Assembly (NCBI RefSeq): GCF_002240355.1
Contig: NZ_CP016353.1
Coordinates: 2,034,501 to 2,098,500 of the forward strand
Length of the DNA stretch: 64,000 bases
Origin: Prauserella marina
Lineage (GTDB): Bacteria; Actinomycetota; Actinomycetes; Mycobacteriales; Pseudonocardiaceae
Direction of reading: 5' to 3'
This document shows positions 1 to 12,488 of the stretch, piece after piece. Numbering within the stretch: the first letter of the stretch is position 1; each line of letters starts with the position of its first letter. Below the pieces are notes generated by a model. The model saw only the letters and a list, made by a program, of their open reading frames with translations. It ran no database searches and was not told the origin of the DNA. The position numbers were made by a program, and so were the translations under genes.

Positions 1-411
1 CACTGGGAAGGGCCGATCGTGCTGAAAGGCATCCAGCACGTCGACGACGCGCGGCACGCCGTCGCGGCGGGGATGGACGGCATCGTGGTGTCCAATCACG
101 GCGGACGGCAGGTCGACGGTGCCGTCGGCGCGCTCGACGTGCTGCCGGAGATCGCGGCCGCGGTAGGCGACCGGATCGAGGTGCTTTTCGACTCCGGCGT
201 CCGCACCGGCGCCGATGTGATCAAGGCGCTGGCGCTCGGCGCTCGCGCGGTGCTGGTCGGCAGACCCTACGTCTACGGCCTCGCGCACGCGGGAGAGGAC
301 GGGGTGCGGCAGGTGTTGCGCGGCCTGCTCGCCGACCTCGACCTGACACTGGGACTTTCGGGCAACACCACGCCCGGCGCGCTCACCGCGAGTGTGCTGC
401 GCAGGAGCTGA
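1..411 (+). CDS. FMN-dependent 2-hydroxyacid oxidase, C-terminal part (5' truncated by window)
   Basis: This is the C-terminal ~136 residues of an FMN-dependent alpha-hydroxyacid dehydrogenase/oxidase (lactate 2-monooxygenase or LldD-like). The frame is open from base 1, so the start lies outside the window. The family signature SNHGGRQ is present; in relatives its His is the catalytic base and its Arg binds the substrate carboxylate. DSGVRTG and VLVGRPYVYG form the FMN-phosphate-binding end of the TIM barrel. These enzymes oxidise L-2-hydroxyacids such as lactate in the cytoplasm. The substrate cannot be told from this fragment, because the specificity residues are mostly in the missing N-terminal half. 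It ends 9 nt before the convergent stop of the next gene. Confidence 0.85.
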   Translation, partial: HWEGPIVLKGIQHVDDARHAVAAGMDGIVVSNHGGRQVDGAVGALDVLPEIAAAVGDRIEVLFDSGVRTGADVIKALALGARAVLVGRPYVYGLAHAGEDGVRQVLRGLLADLDLTLGLSGNTTPGALTASVLRRS

Positions 412-420
412 CCAACCCGG

Positions 421-1089
421 TCATTCGCGAGGGAGACCGGGCCCTTTCCGGGGGCCGATGCCACCGCCGATGGCGGCGAGCACACACCCGGACAGCAACA
501 CCCACGGCCCGGCCGCGAGCGTGCCCAGTTCGCCGTCGGTGAGGTTGAGCAGTCCGACGAAGTGGATGATCGCCGCGATGAGGCCCCTGAGCACGAACGT
601 GGTCCGGTACCACCCGAACGACGCCCAGGTGAGCCTGCGGCCCCAGTTGCCGGTGACCAACCCGGCCGACCTGGTGGTGCGGGCGGCGCCGAGAGTCCAC
701 GGCAGCAGGCCGACCGGCAGTACGGCGAGCGCGAGGAAGCCGAGCCAGCTCAGGTAGTGGCCGGTGAAACCGTCCCTGCTGACCGAGGCGAGGTCGCGCA
801 GGTCGGTGAAGTAGAGGTCGCCGCCCCACGGCAGCGCGAACATGCCGACGACGGTGGCGATGACCCCTGCTACCACCGGGAGCGTGCCCCAGCCCGGGAG
901 CGTCAGCGGGCCGGCGGGGCCCTGCGGATAACCCTGCTGCGGAAACGGCTGCGGATACGGCTGGGCGTAAGGCTGTGCTTGGGGGTACTGGGCGTAGGGC
1001 TGCTGCGGGTAACCCTGTTGGGGATAGCCCTGTTGCGGATACGGCGGGGGCTGTTGGGGCTGCTGCCACTGGGGGCCTGGGTGGCTCAT
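421..1089 (-). CDS. Pro/Gln/Tyr-rich N-terminus membrane protein, function unknown
   Basis: A protein of about 222 residues. The first ~70 residues are low complexity, with repeated YPQQG-type blocks rich in Pro, Gln, Gly and Tyr. The rest holds about four hydrophobic segments (for example PVVAGVIATVVGMFALPWGG and LAALAV-like stretches). An upstream in-frame start at 1137 exists, but the ATG at 1089 is preceded by a GGGAGG-type ribosome site, so I chose it. Small actinobacterial membrane proteins with such disordered cytoplasmic N-termini are common, and none that I recognise gives a function. It is divergent from hrpA (84 nt between starts) and convergent with the oxidase on its other side. 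Confidence 0.7.
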   Translation of the reverse strand: MSHPGPQWQQPQQPPPYPQQGYPQQGYPQQPYAQYPQAQPYAQPYPQPFPQQGYPQGPAGPLTLPGWGTLPVVAGVIATVVGMFALPWGGDLYFTDLRDLASVSRDGFTGHYLSWLGFLALAVLPVGLLPWTLGAARTTRSAGLVTGNWGRRLTWASFGWYRTTFVLRGLIAAIIHFVGLLNLTDGELGTLAAGPWVLLSGCVLAAIGGGIGPRKGPGLPRE

Positions 1090-1173
1090 GGCCGGTGAGG
1101 CTACCTCCCGCTGACCGGCGAGGGAGGAAAATCGCATTGATCACCACGGCGACCCGGCTATTGTGGAGTGCGT

Positions 1174-5142
<3,969 letters not shown>

Positions 5143-5143
5143 G

Positions 5144-5227
5144 CCCGCGAGTCCCCCGCTCAGGAGCGCGAGATCCGCGTTGGTGCGCGCGAGATCCGCG
5201 TTCGGGCCGCCGAGATCCGCGTTCGTG
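5144..5227 (+). repeat. Four tandem 21-bp repeat units, downstream of hrpA
   Basis: Four contiguous 21-bp units (5144-5164, 5165-5185, 5186-5206, 5207-5227). Each carries a core close to GCGAGATCCGCGTTCGG, containing the small inverted motif CGAG...CTCG/TTCG. They start 2 nt after the hrpA stop and fill most of the 127-bp gap between hrpA and the convergent polymerase-like gene. The rest of the gap (5228-5269) is C-rich with no gene. The same unit recurs at 15148, 30010 and 32053. Reading frames across the array encode only Arg/Ser/Pro-rich low-complexity peptides, which I do not regard as genes. Confidence 0.85.
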
Positions 5228-5269
5228 CACCGGCACCACCGCACCGGACCCGGCACCCGGCACAACGGC

Positions 5270-6955
5270 CTACTTCGCGTCGGCGTAGCAGTCGACGGCG
5301 GCGGCGGGCATCGGAAACCGCACCGGGCAGGCTGGGCCGAACACCAGTGCCGTCGTCTCGGCGACGGCCGCGTCGAGACAGGCGGTGACGTCATCGGCGA
5401 GCGCGGCGGGTGTGTGGATGAGGACCTCGTCGTGCTGGAAGAACACCAGATGCGCTTCGCGGGGCAGCCGTTGCCGCAGCAGCGCCAGCAGCACCGCGGT
5501 CCAGTCGGCCGCACTGGCCTGCACGACGAAGTTCCTGGTGAACCGGCCCCATTCCCGTGCGGCCCTGCGGGCCTTGTCCTCGTCGCCGGTACCTCCGGTG
5601 AGCGCGCGCCACGCCGACGAAGGCGGGGGAGAGGTCCTGCCGAGCCGGGAGCGCACCAGCTCGCCTCGCTCACCCGCGACCGCCGCGTTCTCCACATAGG
5701 ACACAGCGGCGGGAAAACGCTGGCGCAGCAAGGCGAGCAACGACGCCGCCTCGCCAGCCGTCCCGCCGTACATGGCCGAGAGCATGGCGATCTTCGCGCG
5801 CGCCCTGTCGTCGTTGCCGCCGTCCGCGCTCGCCGTAGCGGGGAACATCGCCTCGGCGAGACTCGAATAGAGGTCCGTGGCCGCCGCGACGCCGGCGAGC
5901 TTGCGATCGCCGGACAACGCCGCGAGCACGCGCGGTTCGAGCTGGGCCGCGTCGGCGCAGACGAGTTTCCATCCCGGGTCGGCGCGCACGCACGCGCGCA
6001 GCACTCGCGGGATCTGCAACGCGGCGCCGCCTCTGCTGGCCCACCGGCCCGACACCACGCCGCCGACGACGAAGACGGGCCGGAACCGGTTGCCGTGCAC
6101 CCAGTGATCGAGCCAGGTCCAGCCGTGTGCCGAATGCAGCCTCGCCAGTTCCTTGTACTCCAGCAGCGGGGCGACGGCGGGATGGTCGAGGGTGCGCAGC
6201 ACGTGGGCCCGTGCCGAAGGAATAGCGATGCCCTCCCTGCCGAAAGCGCGTACCACACTGCCCGGGTGGTCGATGTTGAGCGGCTTGCCGCCGAGAGCCT
6301 GCTGCACGCGCGCGGCGAGCTGGACCAGCTTGGCCGGTCTGCTTCCCGAGGCGACCCTGCTGCCGAGCAGTTCGGTGAGCAGCCGGTCGTGCACGTCGGC
6401 GCGCCATGGCAGCCCGTCGGCCGACATCTCGGCCGCGGCGAGCGCGCTGGCCGATTCGGCCGCGACGAGCAGCCGCATCCTCGCCGCCGAGGCGAGCGCT
6501 TCGACGCGGGCGTGCTGACCGGCAAGCACGATCGTGGCCGCGTCGAGCGCGGAAACGTCGCCGGGAAGCCCTGAACCCCTCGGGTCGAACAGGGTCGGCT
6601 GCTCGTCGGCGTCGGGATGTGCCTGCCGGGTTTCCGGGGGCGGTTCGAGCCCGGTGGCCCTGGCGTGCGCCGCGGCGAGGCCGCGAGACTGGTCGTGCAG
6701 GCCCTCATGAGCCAGCAACAGGCCCTCGACGAGGGAGAGATCATGACAGCGGCCGATTCTGACACCGGCGTCGAGCAACACCGGATAGTCCTGCTCGACC
6801 GAGGAAAGCACCCACCGGGGGCCCAGTTCGCTTTCCCAGCGCGCCGCCTTGCCCGCGAGTTCCGTCGCGGTCAGCCCGGTTTCGGTGAAGCCGGCGGACC
6901 CGATCGCGCGCACGGCCCAGCGCTGTTCCCCCGACCTTGCGACGATGAGCTCCAC
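5270..6955 (-). CDS. PolA-family DNA polymerase without 5'-3' exonuclease domain
   Basis: About 561 residues, annotated in actinobacteria as bifunctional 3'-5' exonuclease/DNA polymerase. The C-terminal half carries family A polymerase motifs: motif A (ADAAQLEPRVLAAL), motif B (R...K...MYGG) and motif C (FFQHDEVLIH). It is much shorter than true PolA (~900 residues) and lacks the 5' nuclease domain. The N-terminal region has the position of the proofreading domain, but I see no intact DxE exonuclease motif. In motif B the residue equivalent to E. coli Phe762 reads as Leu. The GTG at 6955 fits the family N-terminus (VELIVARSG); upstream frame is antisense noise. It is probably an accessory repair or translesion polymerase. 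It is divergent from the acyl-CoA synthetase and convergent with hrpA. Confidence 0.88.
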   Translation of the reverse strand: MELIVARSGEQRWAVRAIGSAGFTETGLTATELAGKAARWESELGPRWVLSSVEQDYPVLLDAGVRIGRCHDLSLVEGLLLAHEGLHDQSRGLAAAHARATGLEPPPETRQAHPDADEQPTLFDPRGSGLPGDVSALDAATIVLAGQHARVEALASAARMRLLVAAESASALAAAEMSADGLPWRADVHDRLLTELLGSRVASGSRPAKLVQLAARVQQALGGKPLNIDHPGSVVRAFGREGIAIPSARAHVLRTLDHPAVAPLLEYKELARLHSAHGWTWLDHWVHGNRFRPVFVVGGVVSGRWASRGGAALQIPRVLRACVRADPGWKLVCADAAQLEPRVLAALSGDRKLAGVAAATDLYSSLAEAMFPATASADGGNDDRARAKIAMLSAMYGGTAGEAASLLALLRQRFPAAVSYVENAAVAGERGELVRSRLGRTSPPPSSAWRALTGGTGDEDKARRAAREWGRFTRNFVVQASAADWTAVLLALLRQRLPREAHLVFFQHDEVLIHTPAALADDVTACLDAAVAETTALVFGPACPVRFPMPAAAVDCYADAK

Positions 6956-7060
6956 CGGGTCATTGTCACCGCCGGTACTGACAGTCAGACACGACCTGCG
7001 GTCGACAGCCCTGCCTACTAACCAGTAGCTTAACGCGTGGCGAGCACGAGGAGGTGCCTG

Positions 7061-8686
7061 ATGAGAAGGCCGCCCACGGTGACGGCACTGGCAGGCAGGG
7101 TCGCGGAGACCGCGAGGTCCATCGAGGTGCTGTGGCGCGCGGGACTCGTTCCCTTCCCCAGACTCGACGAGGGGATCCGCTCGCTGCTGCTCACCCGGAG
7201 GCACGGGCCGCTGGCCGGAGCCGTCCGCATCGCCGCGCGCAGGGATCCCTCCGCCACCGGCATCGTCGACGAGCGAGGTCCGCTGACCTTCGCCCAGCTC
7301 GACAGGCAGTCCAACGCGCTGGCGAGGGCATGGTCGGCGAGGGGGATCGGCAGCGGGACACCGATCGCGGTGCTGTGCAGGGATCACAGAGGTCTCGTGC
7401 TCACGATGCTCGCGGCGGGCAAGCTCGGCGCGCCGTTGCTGCTGCTGAACACCGGGTTCGCCAAGCCACAACTCGCCGACGTCGCGGCGAGGGAGACGGT
7501 CCAGGTGCTCGTCTACGACGACGAGTTCACCGGTCTGCTGTCCGGGATCGAGGGCGCCGACCGCTACCTCGCCTGGACCGAAGGCGATCTCGCCGCACAC
7601 GAGACACCGCTGCTGGACGAGCTCATCGCCAGTTCCGACGACCGGCCGCCGAAGCCGCCCGAGCGGCCCGGCGGGCTGATTCTGCTCACCAGCGGCACCA
7701 CGGGAACGCCGAAAGGAGCGCCGAGGCCGAAGATCTCGCCGCTGCACTCCGCGCAGTTCCTCGACCGGATCCCGCTGCGCGTGGGTGAGGCGACGTACAT
7801 GGGGGCGCCGCTGTTCCACGGAACCGGGATCTCGCAGTTCATTCTCTCGCTCGCGCTGGGCTGCACCGTCGTGCTGCGCCGCAGGTTCGACGCGGAGGCG
7901 ACGCTGCGCGGTATCGAACAACACCGGTGCAGCGCGCTGGTGCTCGTTCCGACGATGTTGCAGCGGATCATCGATCTCGGCCCCGGCGTCATCGGCCGTT
8001 ACGACGTGTCGAGCCTGCGCGTCGTCTTCGCCGCCGGTTCGGCGTTGTCGCCCGATGTCGGGAACAGGGCGAGCCGGATTTTCGGCGACGTGGTGCACAA
8101 CCTCTACGGTTCGACCGAGGTCGCCGTCGCGACCGTGGCGACACCGGAGGACTGGCGCACGGCACCAGGCACGGTCGGGCGGCCGCCGGTCGGCTGCCGG
8201 GTCGCGCTCTACGACGAGCGCGGCGCCGAGGTCACCGCACCGCACGTGACCGCGAGGGTGTTCGTCGGGAGCGGGCTCGCCTTCGACGGCTACACCGACG
8301 GCAGGCACAAGGAGATCATCGACGGCCTGCTCTCCAGCGGCGACGTCGGCCACTTCGACGAACACGGTTTGCTGTTCATCGACGGAAGGGACGACGAGAT
8401 GATCGTCTCCGGTGGCGAGAACGTGTACCCGGTGGAGGTCGAGAACCTGTTGGTGGAGCGGGAAGACGTGGTGGAGGCCGCCGTCGTCGGCGTCGACGAC
8501 GAGGAGTTCGGCCAGCGGCTCAAGGCTTTCGTCGTACCCGTCGAGGGTGCCTCGCTCGACGCCGACGAGGTGCGCGAACACGTCCGGCGCAACCTTGCCA
8601 GGTACAAGGTTCCCCGCGACGTCGAATTCCTCGACGCCCTTCCCCGCAACGCCACCGGCAAAGTGCTCCGGAACGAACTGGGCTAG
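7061..8686 (+). CDS. Acyl-CoA synthetase (AMP-forming), FadD-type
   Basis: A 541-residue adenylate-forming enzyme that activates a carboxylic acid, probably a fatty acid, to its acyl-CoA through an acyl-AMP. The phosphate-binding loop reads LLTSGTTGTPKGAPRP, with Ala-Pro where many relatives have Val-Leu/Met. Later motifs are YGSTEV, the hinge region DGRDDEMIVSGGENVYP, and the C-terminal catalytic Lys in NATGKVLR. The ATG at 7061 has an AGGAGG ribosome site six bases upstream, so the earlier GTG (7037) is not needed. Its stop codon shares the palindrome CTAG with the stop of the convergent XRE gene. Its closest known relatives would be FadD12-like mycobacterial proteins; the substrate is not determined. 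Confidence 0.9.
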   Translation: MRRPPTVTALAGRVAETARSIEVLWRAGLVPFPRLDEGIRSLLLTRRHGPLAGAVRIAARRDPSATGIVDERGPLTFAQLDRQSNALARAWSARGIGSGTPIAVLCRDHRGLVLTMLAAGKLGAPLLLLNTGFAKPQLADVAARETVQVLVYDDEFTGLLSGIEGADRYLAWTEGDLAAHETPLLDELIASSDDRPPKPPERPGGLILLTSGTTGTPKGAPRPKISPLHSAQFLDRIPLRVGEATYMGAPLFHGTGISQFILSLALGCTVVLRRRFDAEATLRGIEQHRCSALVLVPTMLQRIIDLGPGVIGRYDVSSLRVVFAAGSALSPDVGNRASRIFGDVVHNLYGSTEVAVATVATPEDWRTAPGTVGRPPVGCRVALYDERGAEVTAPHVTARVFVGSGLAFDGYTDGRHKEIIDGLLSSGDVGHFDEHGLLFIDGRDDEMIVSGGENVYPVEVENLLVEREDVVEAAVVGVDDEEFGQRLKAFVVPVEGASLDADEVREHVRRNLARYKVPRDVEFLDALPRNATGKVLRNELG

Positions 8687-9549
8687 CCCGGCCTGCTCCA
8701 GCCGATGCCGAACCGGCCCGGCCCGAAGTCGACGGCCACCGCGTGGACGGTGTTGCCGTTGTCGACGCGCAGCGGCCTGGTCTCCGGCTGCCCCGTCTCC
8801 GGATGCGAGAACTGCCAGCTTCGTTCGGGGCGGGTGTTGCCGGCGAACCTCGCTTCGACGAGGTATTCGGGAACGGGCGAGCTGAACTCGCGGAAATGCT
8901 GGTGTGCGGCGGAATCGGTGTCCTCGAAGCTCAGCGAGTACTCCACGAGCTGGGTTTCCCCGTTGTCGAGACCGTGTCCGAAGAGCAATTCGGCGAGCAG
9001 CAGGCCCTCGCAGGAATCGAAGGACGTCCTGCCCACCGTGCAGTTGCGCGACGCGCGCAGTGTGGGGGGACGGGAGTGCGGCTCGGCCCTGCGGTAACGC
9101 AGCACCCACCGGTCGTGACCCGAGGTGCCCGCGCGCAGTACGGCTTTCGCGGTCACCATCACACACCGGCCCTCGGCATCCACATCGCACAGATCGTGCA
9201 GGCCGACGAGCGCGGGGGAGGCGTCCTCCTCGAAGCCGAACGCGGCGATGACGCCGCCGCTCTCGGCCGGTTCGTCCAGCCGTCTCCGGGAGGAGGCGCC
9301 TCGGGGCCGGGGCGGGGGAAGCAGCCCGAGCAAGGCACCAGCCGGGACGTCGAGGATCTCCTCCAGCACGCGCACCGCCGAGATCGAACTCTGCCGTTCG
9401 GGTTGCCGTTTACCGGATTGCCAGTAGCTCAGCGCCGTGACGCTGATCGAAATGCCGCGTTCCTGTAGCCGGGCCTGGATGCGGTCGAGCCCAAGCCCGC
9501 TGGTGGAAATCGCCCCGCGAAGGGCGGCGGAGAACGCGGTCGCGCTCAT
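8683..9549 (-). CDS. XRE-like helix-turn-helix regulator with C-terminal effector-type domain
   Basis: A 288-residue protein. Residues ~10-65 form a helix-turn-helix of the XRE/Cro type (RIQARLQERGISISVTALSY then WQSGKRQPER). The remaining ~220 residues are a domain I cannot assign, containing many Arg/His/Asp and paired aromatic residues. The ATG at 9549 is chosen over a TTG at 9594. It is divergent from the secreted subtilase at 9772, with 222 nt between starts. That region holds a direct repeat of TCGTAACG, a candidate operator for this regulator. It may control itself, the protease, or both; this is inference from position. Confidence 0.82.
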   Translation of the reverse strand: MSATAFSAALRGAISTSGLGLDRIQARLQERGISISVTALSYWQSGKRQPERQSSISAVRVLEEILDVPAGALLGLLPPPRPRGASSRRRLDEPAESGGVIAAFGFEEDASPALVGLHDLCDVDAEGRCVMVTAKAVLRAGTSGHDRWVLRYRRAEPHSRPPTLRASRNCTVGRTSFDSCEGLLLAELLFGHGLDNGETQLVEYSLSFEDTDSAAHQHFREFSSPVPEYLVEARFAGNTRPERSWQFSHPETGQPETRPLRVDNGNTVHAVAVDFGPGRFGIGWSRPG

Positions 9550-9576
9550 GTCCGGAAGTGCCCCCGACCTCGCGTT

Positions 9577-9615
9577 TCGTAACGATATGAGCAACGTTAG
9601 CAGGAAGTCGTAACG
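9577..9615. promoter_or_regulatory. Direct repeat TCGTAACG x2 in divergent promoter, candidate operator
   Basis: The octamer TCGTAACG occurs at 9577-9584 and again at 9608-9615, with starts 31 bp apart (about three helical turns). It lies in the AT-richer gap between the XRE regulator (minus, start 9549) and the subtilase (plus, start 9772). It lies just upstream of the XRE start. Such spacing on one DNA face is what a pair of dimeric sites would show. No experimental support is implied. Confidence 0.45.
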
Positions 9616-9771
9616 CTTTCCCAGACGTGGCGCGGGATCACAATACGTCCGTTTGGCCTATTGCGCGTTGAGCCGTGCGGTCCACTACTGGTAACTGTGA
9701 ATTATTGCCCAACTGCTTCCCGTGCGGCTTGCATATTCACATGTAACTGGTGGGGACGAGGAAGGAAGCGA

Positions 9772-10983
9772 ATGGGCAACGCGCGAAAGCTTCGAAGGGG
9801 ATTGACCGCCGGTGTGGTCGTCGCGGGCGTCACCGGTGTGGTCGTCGCGGGCCTCGGTCCCGCGCAGGCCGCGCCCGTCGCGGAAGGACAGATCCTTTCC
9901 GCGAACACCGCCGACGCCGTGGCGGACAGCTACATCGTCGTGCTGAAGAAGAACGCCGTGACCACCACGGCCGCGGCCGTGGCCAACGCCGCGAGCACGC
10001 TCGCGAGCAGCGCGGGGGCCACCGTCGAACGCACCTACAGCAGCGCGCTCAGCGGTTTCTCGGTGTCGGCTTCCGAGGCACAGGCCAAGCGGCTGGCCGC
10101 CGACGATTCCGTCGCCTACGTCGTGCAGAACCAGCGCGTGCACGCCTCGGACGTGCAGGACACGCCTCCCTCGTGGGGGCTCGACCGGATCGACCAGCGC
10201 GACCTTCCGCTCGACGACGCCTACAACTACGCCTCCAAGGCCGACAACGTCACCGCCTACGTCATCGACACCGGGGTCGCCGCCGACCACCCGACGTTCG
10301 GCGGCAGGGCGAGCGGAGGCGCCGACTTCATCGACAACGACGACGACCCGACCGACGAGAACGGTCACGGCACGCATGTCGCCGGGACGATCGGCGGCGA
10401 GGAATACGGCGTCGCCAAGGGAGTGCAGATCGTTCCCGTTCGCGTGCTCGACGCCAACGGCAGCGGGACGACGGAACAGGTCGTCGCCGGTATCGACTGG
10501 GTCGCCGAGAACGCCAGCGGGCCGTCGGTGGCGAACATGAGCCTCGGTGGCGGTGTCGACGAGGCACTCGACACCGCGGTGCGCGGTGCCATCGAAGCCG
10601 GGGTGACCTTCGGTGTCGCGGCGGGCAACGAGTCGCAGGACGCTGGCAACACCTCACCGGCGAGGGTCACCGAGGCGATCACCGTCGCTGCCAGCGACGA
10701 CGCCGACGCGCAGGCGACCTTCTCCAACTACGGTGAGGTCGTCGACCTCTACGCTCCCGGCGTCGACATCACCTCGTCCTGGCACGACGGCAGCGAGAAC
10801 ACCATCAGCGGGACTTCGATGGCGACTCCGCACGTCGTCGGCGCGGCCGCGCTGTACCTGGCTGACAACCCCGACGCCGCTCCGGCCGACGTCGAGGCGG
10901 CGCTGACCGGGGCCGCGACTCCCGACAAGATCACCGATCCCTCGGAGGGCACGCCGAACCTGCTGCTCTACACGGGTGAGTAA
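9772..10983 (+). CDS. Secreted subtilisin-like serine protease (S8, proteinase K-like)
   Basis: A 403-residue preproenzyme. Residues 1-34 are a Sec signal peptide (Arg-rich start, hydrophobic core, AQA cleavage region). Residues ~45-125 are an inhibitor_I9 propeptide (SYIVVLKK...). The mature S8 domain follows. The catalytic triad is Asp166 (VIDTGV), His199 ([10 protein letters not shown]) and Ser349 (GTSMATPH), with oxyanion Asn286 in AAGNES. The overall layout matches proteinase K/aqualysin-type exported proteases without a C-terminal domain. The ATG at 9772 is preceded by GAAGGAAG and gives the signal peptide; the longer frame back to 9661 does not. The transcript ends at a strong hairpin. 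The window also encodes an SSI-type inhibitor and a serpin, both potential partners of serine proteases. Confidence 0.95.
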   Translation: MGNARKLRRGLTAGVVVAGVTGVVVAGLGPAQAAPVAEGQILSANTADAVADSYIVVLKKNAVTTTAAAVANAASTLASSAGATVERTYSSALSGFSVSASEAQAKRLAADDSVAYVVQNQRVHASDVQDTPPSWGLDRIDQRDLPLDDAYNYASKADNVTAYVIDTGVAADHPTFGGRASGGADFIDNDDDPTDENGHGTHVAGTIGGEEYGVAKGVQIVPVRVLDANGSGTTEQVVAGIDWVAENASGPSVANMSLGGGVDEALDTAVRGAIEAGVTFGVAAGNESQDAGNTSPARVTEAITVAASDDADAQATFSNYGEVVDLYAPGVDITSSWHDGSENTISGTSMATPHVVGAAALYLADNPDAAPADVEAALTGAATPDKITDPSEGTPNLLLYTGE

Positions 10984-11010
10984 GACGAAGACCCCTCCTC
11001 CCTGGAGGAC

Positions 11011-11046
11011 GGTGACCCGGCGCGATGGCGCCGGGTCACCTTTTTG
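11011..11046 (+). terminator. Intrinsic terminator after subtilase gene
   Basis: A perfect 13-bp stem (11011-11023 with 11028-11040) has a 4-nt loop GATG and is followed by TTTTT. It begins 28 nt after the subtilase stop codon. It is the clearest canonical rho-independent terminator in the window. Confidence 0.93.
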
Positions 11047-11069
11047 TTACCAGGCGGTAGGGTCGGCGT

Positions 11070-11816
11070 ATGCGCAAGACCATCGTGATCACCGGAGCCA
11101 GCGCTGGACTGGGTGAGGGCATGGCGCGGCGCTTCGCCGCGGCCGGAAGAGACCTCGCGTTGTGCGCGCGGCGTGCCGACAAGCTCGACGAGCTCGCGGC
11201 GGAGTTGCGGCGGCGGCACCCCGGCATCCAGATCGTCACCCGCGAGCTCGACGTCAACGACCACGACCGCGTCTTCACGGTGTTCTCCGAGTTCCGCGAC
11301 GAGCTCGGCAGTCTCGACAGGGTGATCGTCAACGCGGGACTCGGCAAAGGGCAGCCTGTCGGCACCGGCCGGTTCGCGGCGAACCGGCAGACCGTGGAGA
11401 CGAACATGGTCGCCGGACTCGCCCAGTGCGAGGCCGCCGTCGGGATCTTTCGGGAACAGGCAGCCGGGCACCTCGTGGTGGTCTCGTCTTTCAGCGCGCT
11501 GCGCGGGCTGCCGCGCAATGTCACCGCCTACGCCGCGTCGAAGGCGGGGATCGCCGCGCTCGCGGACGGCATTCGCGCCGAACTCGCGGCCAGTCCCATC
11601 GCGGTGACCGTGCTGCTTCCCGGCTACATCGAATCCGAGATGACGGGCAGTGTCGGAAAGACGCCGCTGATGACCTCCGCCGCGAAGGGTTCCGCCGCGC
11701 TCGTGCGCGCCATCGAGAAGGAACCCGCGAGAGCGTACGTGCCCACGTGGCCGTGGGCGCCGCTGAGCCTGCTGATGCGAACACTGCCCGCTTCGCTGTT
11801 GCGAAGGTTCGTCTGA
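11070..11816 (+). CDS. Short-chain dehydrogenase/reductase
   Basis: A 248-residue classical SDR. The Rossmann motif is TGASAGLGEG at residues 8-17, with Ser-Ala-Gly before Leu-Gly as in NADP-preferring forms, plus an Arg/Arg pair after beta-2. The NAG motif reads VNAGLG, the catalytic Ser is in VVSSFSAL, and the catalytic Tyr/Lys are in YAASKAG. The C-terminus ends in a hydrophobic, Pro/Trp-rich segment (YVPTWPWAPLSLLMRTLP), as in SDRs that associate with membranes. It is translationally coupled to the phosphatase gene (TGATG overlap). The substrate is unknown. Confidence 0.9.
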   Translation: MRKTIVITGASAGLGEGMARRFAAAGRDLALCARRADKLDELAAELRRRHPGIQIVTRELDVNDHDRVFTVFSEFRDELGSLDRVIVNAGLGKGQPVGTGRFAANRQTVETNMVAGLAQCEAAVGIFREQAAGHLVVVSSFSALRGLPRNVTAYAASKAGIAALADGIRAELAASPIAVTVLLPGYIESEMTGSVGKTPLMTSAAKGSAALVRAIEKEPARAYVPTWPWAPLSLLMRTLPASLLRRFV

Positions 11817-12478
11817 TGGGCGCGATCTACCTCGTCCGGCACGGGCAGGCTTCCTTCGGCGCCGCCGACTACGACGTGCTTTCCGCGACCGGCGAGCGGC
11901 AGGCCGGTGTCGTCGGCGAGGAACTGGGGCGGCGTGGCGTGACCCTCGCGCACGCGCTGAGCGGGACGTTGTCGAGGCAGGTCGCCACGGCGGTGACGGC
12001 TCTTGCCGGGTTCGCCCCGCATGCCGTGCTCCGGCGGGACGAGCGGTGGAACGAGTACGACTTCACCGACGTCGCCGCGGCGCACGGTGACGGCGCCGCT
12101 CAGAACGCGCGGGACCCCCGTGCCTATCAGGCTTCGCTCGACGCGGCGCTGGCCGCATGGGTGCGCGCGGGCGAGCACGGGGGAGCGAAGGAGACCTGGC
12201 CCGGTTTCGTCACGAGAGTCACCTCGGCCCTCGACGAGCTGGTCGCCGATCTCGGCAAAGGGGAGCAGGCGGTCGTTTTCACCTCCGGCGGGGTGATCGC
12301 CACGGTGTGCGGGCTGCTCACCGGAGGCGCTGAGCACGGTCTGCTCAGGCTGAACAGGGTCGCCGTCAACACGGGTATCACCAAGATCGTCACGGGCAGG
12401 TCGGGTACGACGCTGCTGTCGTTCAACGAGCACGGTCATATCGACGCGGCTGCGAGCGGGTTGCTCAGCTATCGCTGA
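11816..12478 (+). CDS. Histidine phosphatase family protein (phosphoglycerate mutase-like)
   Basis: A 220-residue member of the histidine phosphatase superfamily. The phosphate-binding motif LVRHGQAS lies at residues ~6-13, with catalytic His in RHG. The conserved Glu follows in RWNEYDF, and the second His region is near VFTSGGVIA. In that second region the usual SHG is replaced by TSGG, so the second catalytic His appears to be missing or displaced. This is seen in several actinobacterial homologues and makes efficient phosphatase activity less certain. Its start overlaps the SDR stop by 1 nt, so the two are co-translated. The SMP-30 gene follows 10 nt downstream; the three likely form one operon. 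Confidence 0.82.
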   Translation: MGAIYLVRHGQASFGAADYDVLSATGERQAGVVGEELGRRGVTLAHALSGTLSRQVATAVTALAGFAPHAVLRRDERWNEYDFTDVAAAHGDGAAQNARDPRAYQASLDAALAAWVRAGEHGGAKETWPGFVTRVTSALDELVADLGKGEQAVVFTSGGVIATVCGLLTGGAEHGLLRLNRVAVNTGITKIVTGRSGTTLLSFNEHGHIDAAASGLLSYR

Positions 12479-12488
12479 GGGGGAGCTC

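Noticed and set aside
6956-9190. A ~745-codon N-terminal extension of the polymerase frame on the minus strand
   Set aside because: It runs antisense through the acyl-CoA synthetase and has no family similarity; the polymerase starts at the GTG at 6955.
11816-12478. Calling the histidine phosphatase a phosphoglycerate mutase
   Set aside because: The RHG motif is present, but the second catalytic His region (TSGG) and length do not match glycolytic enzymes.
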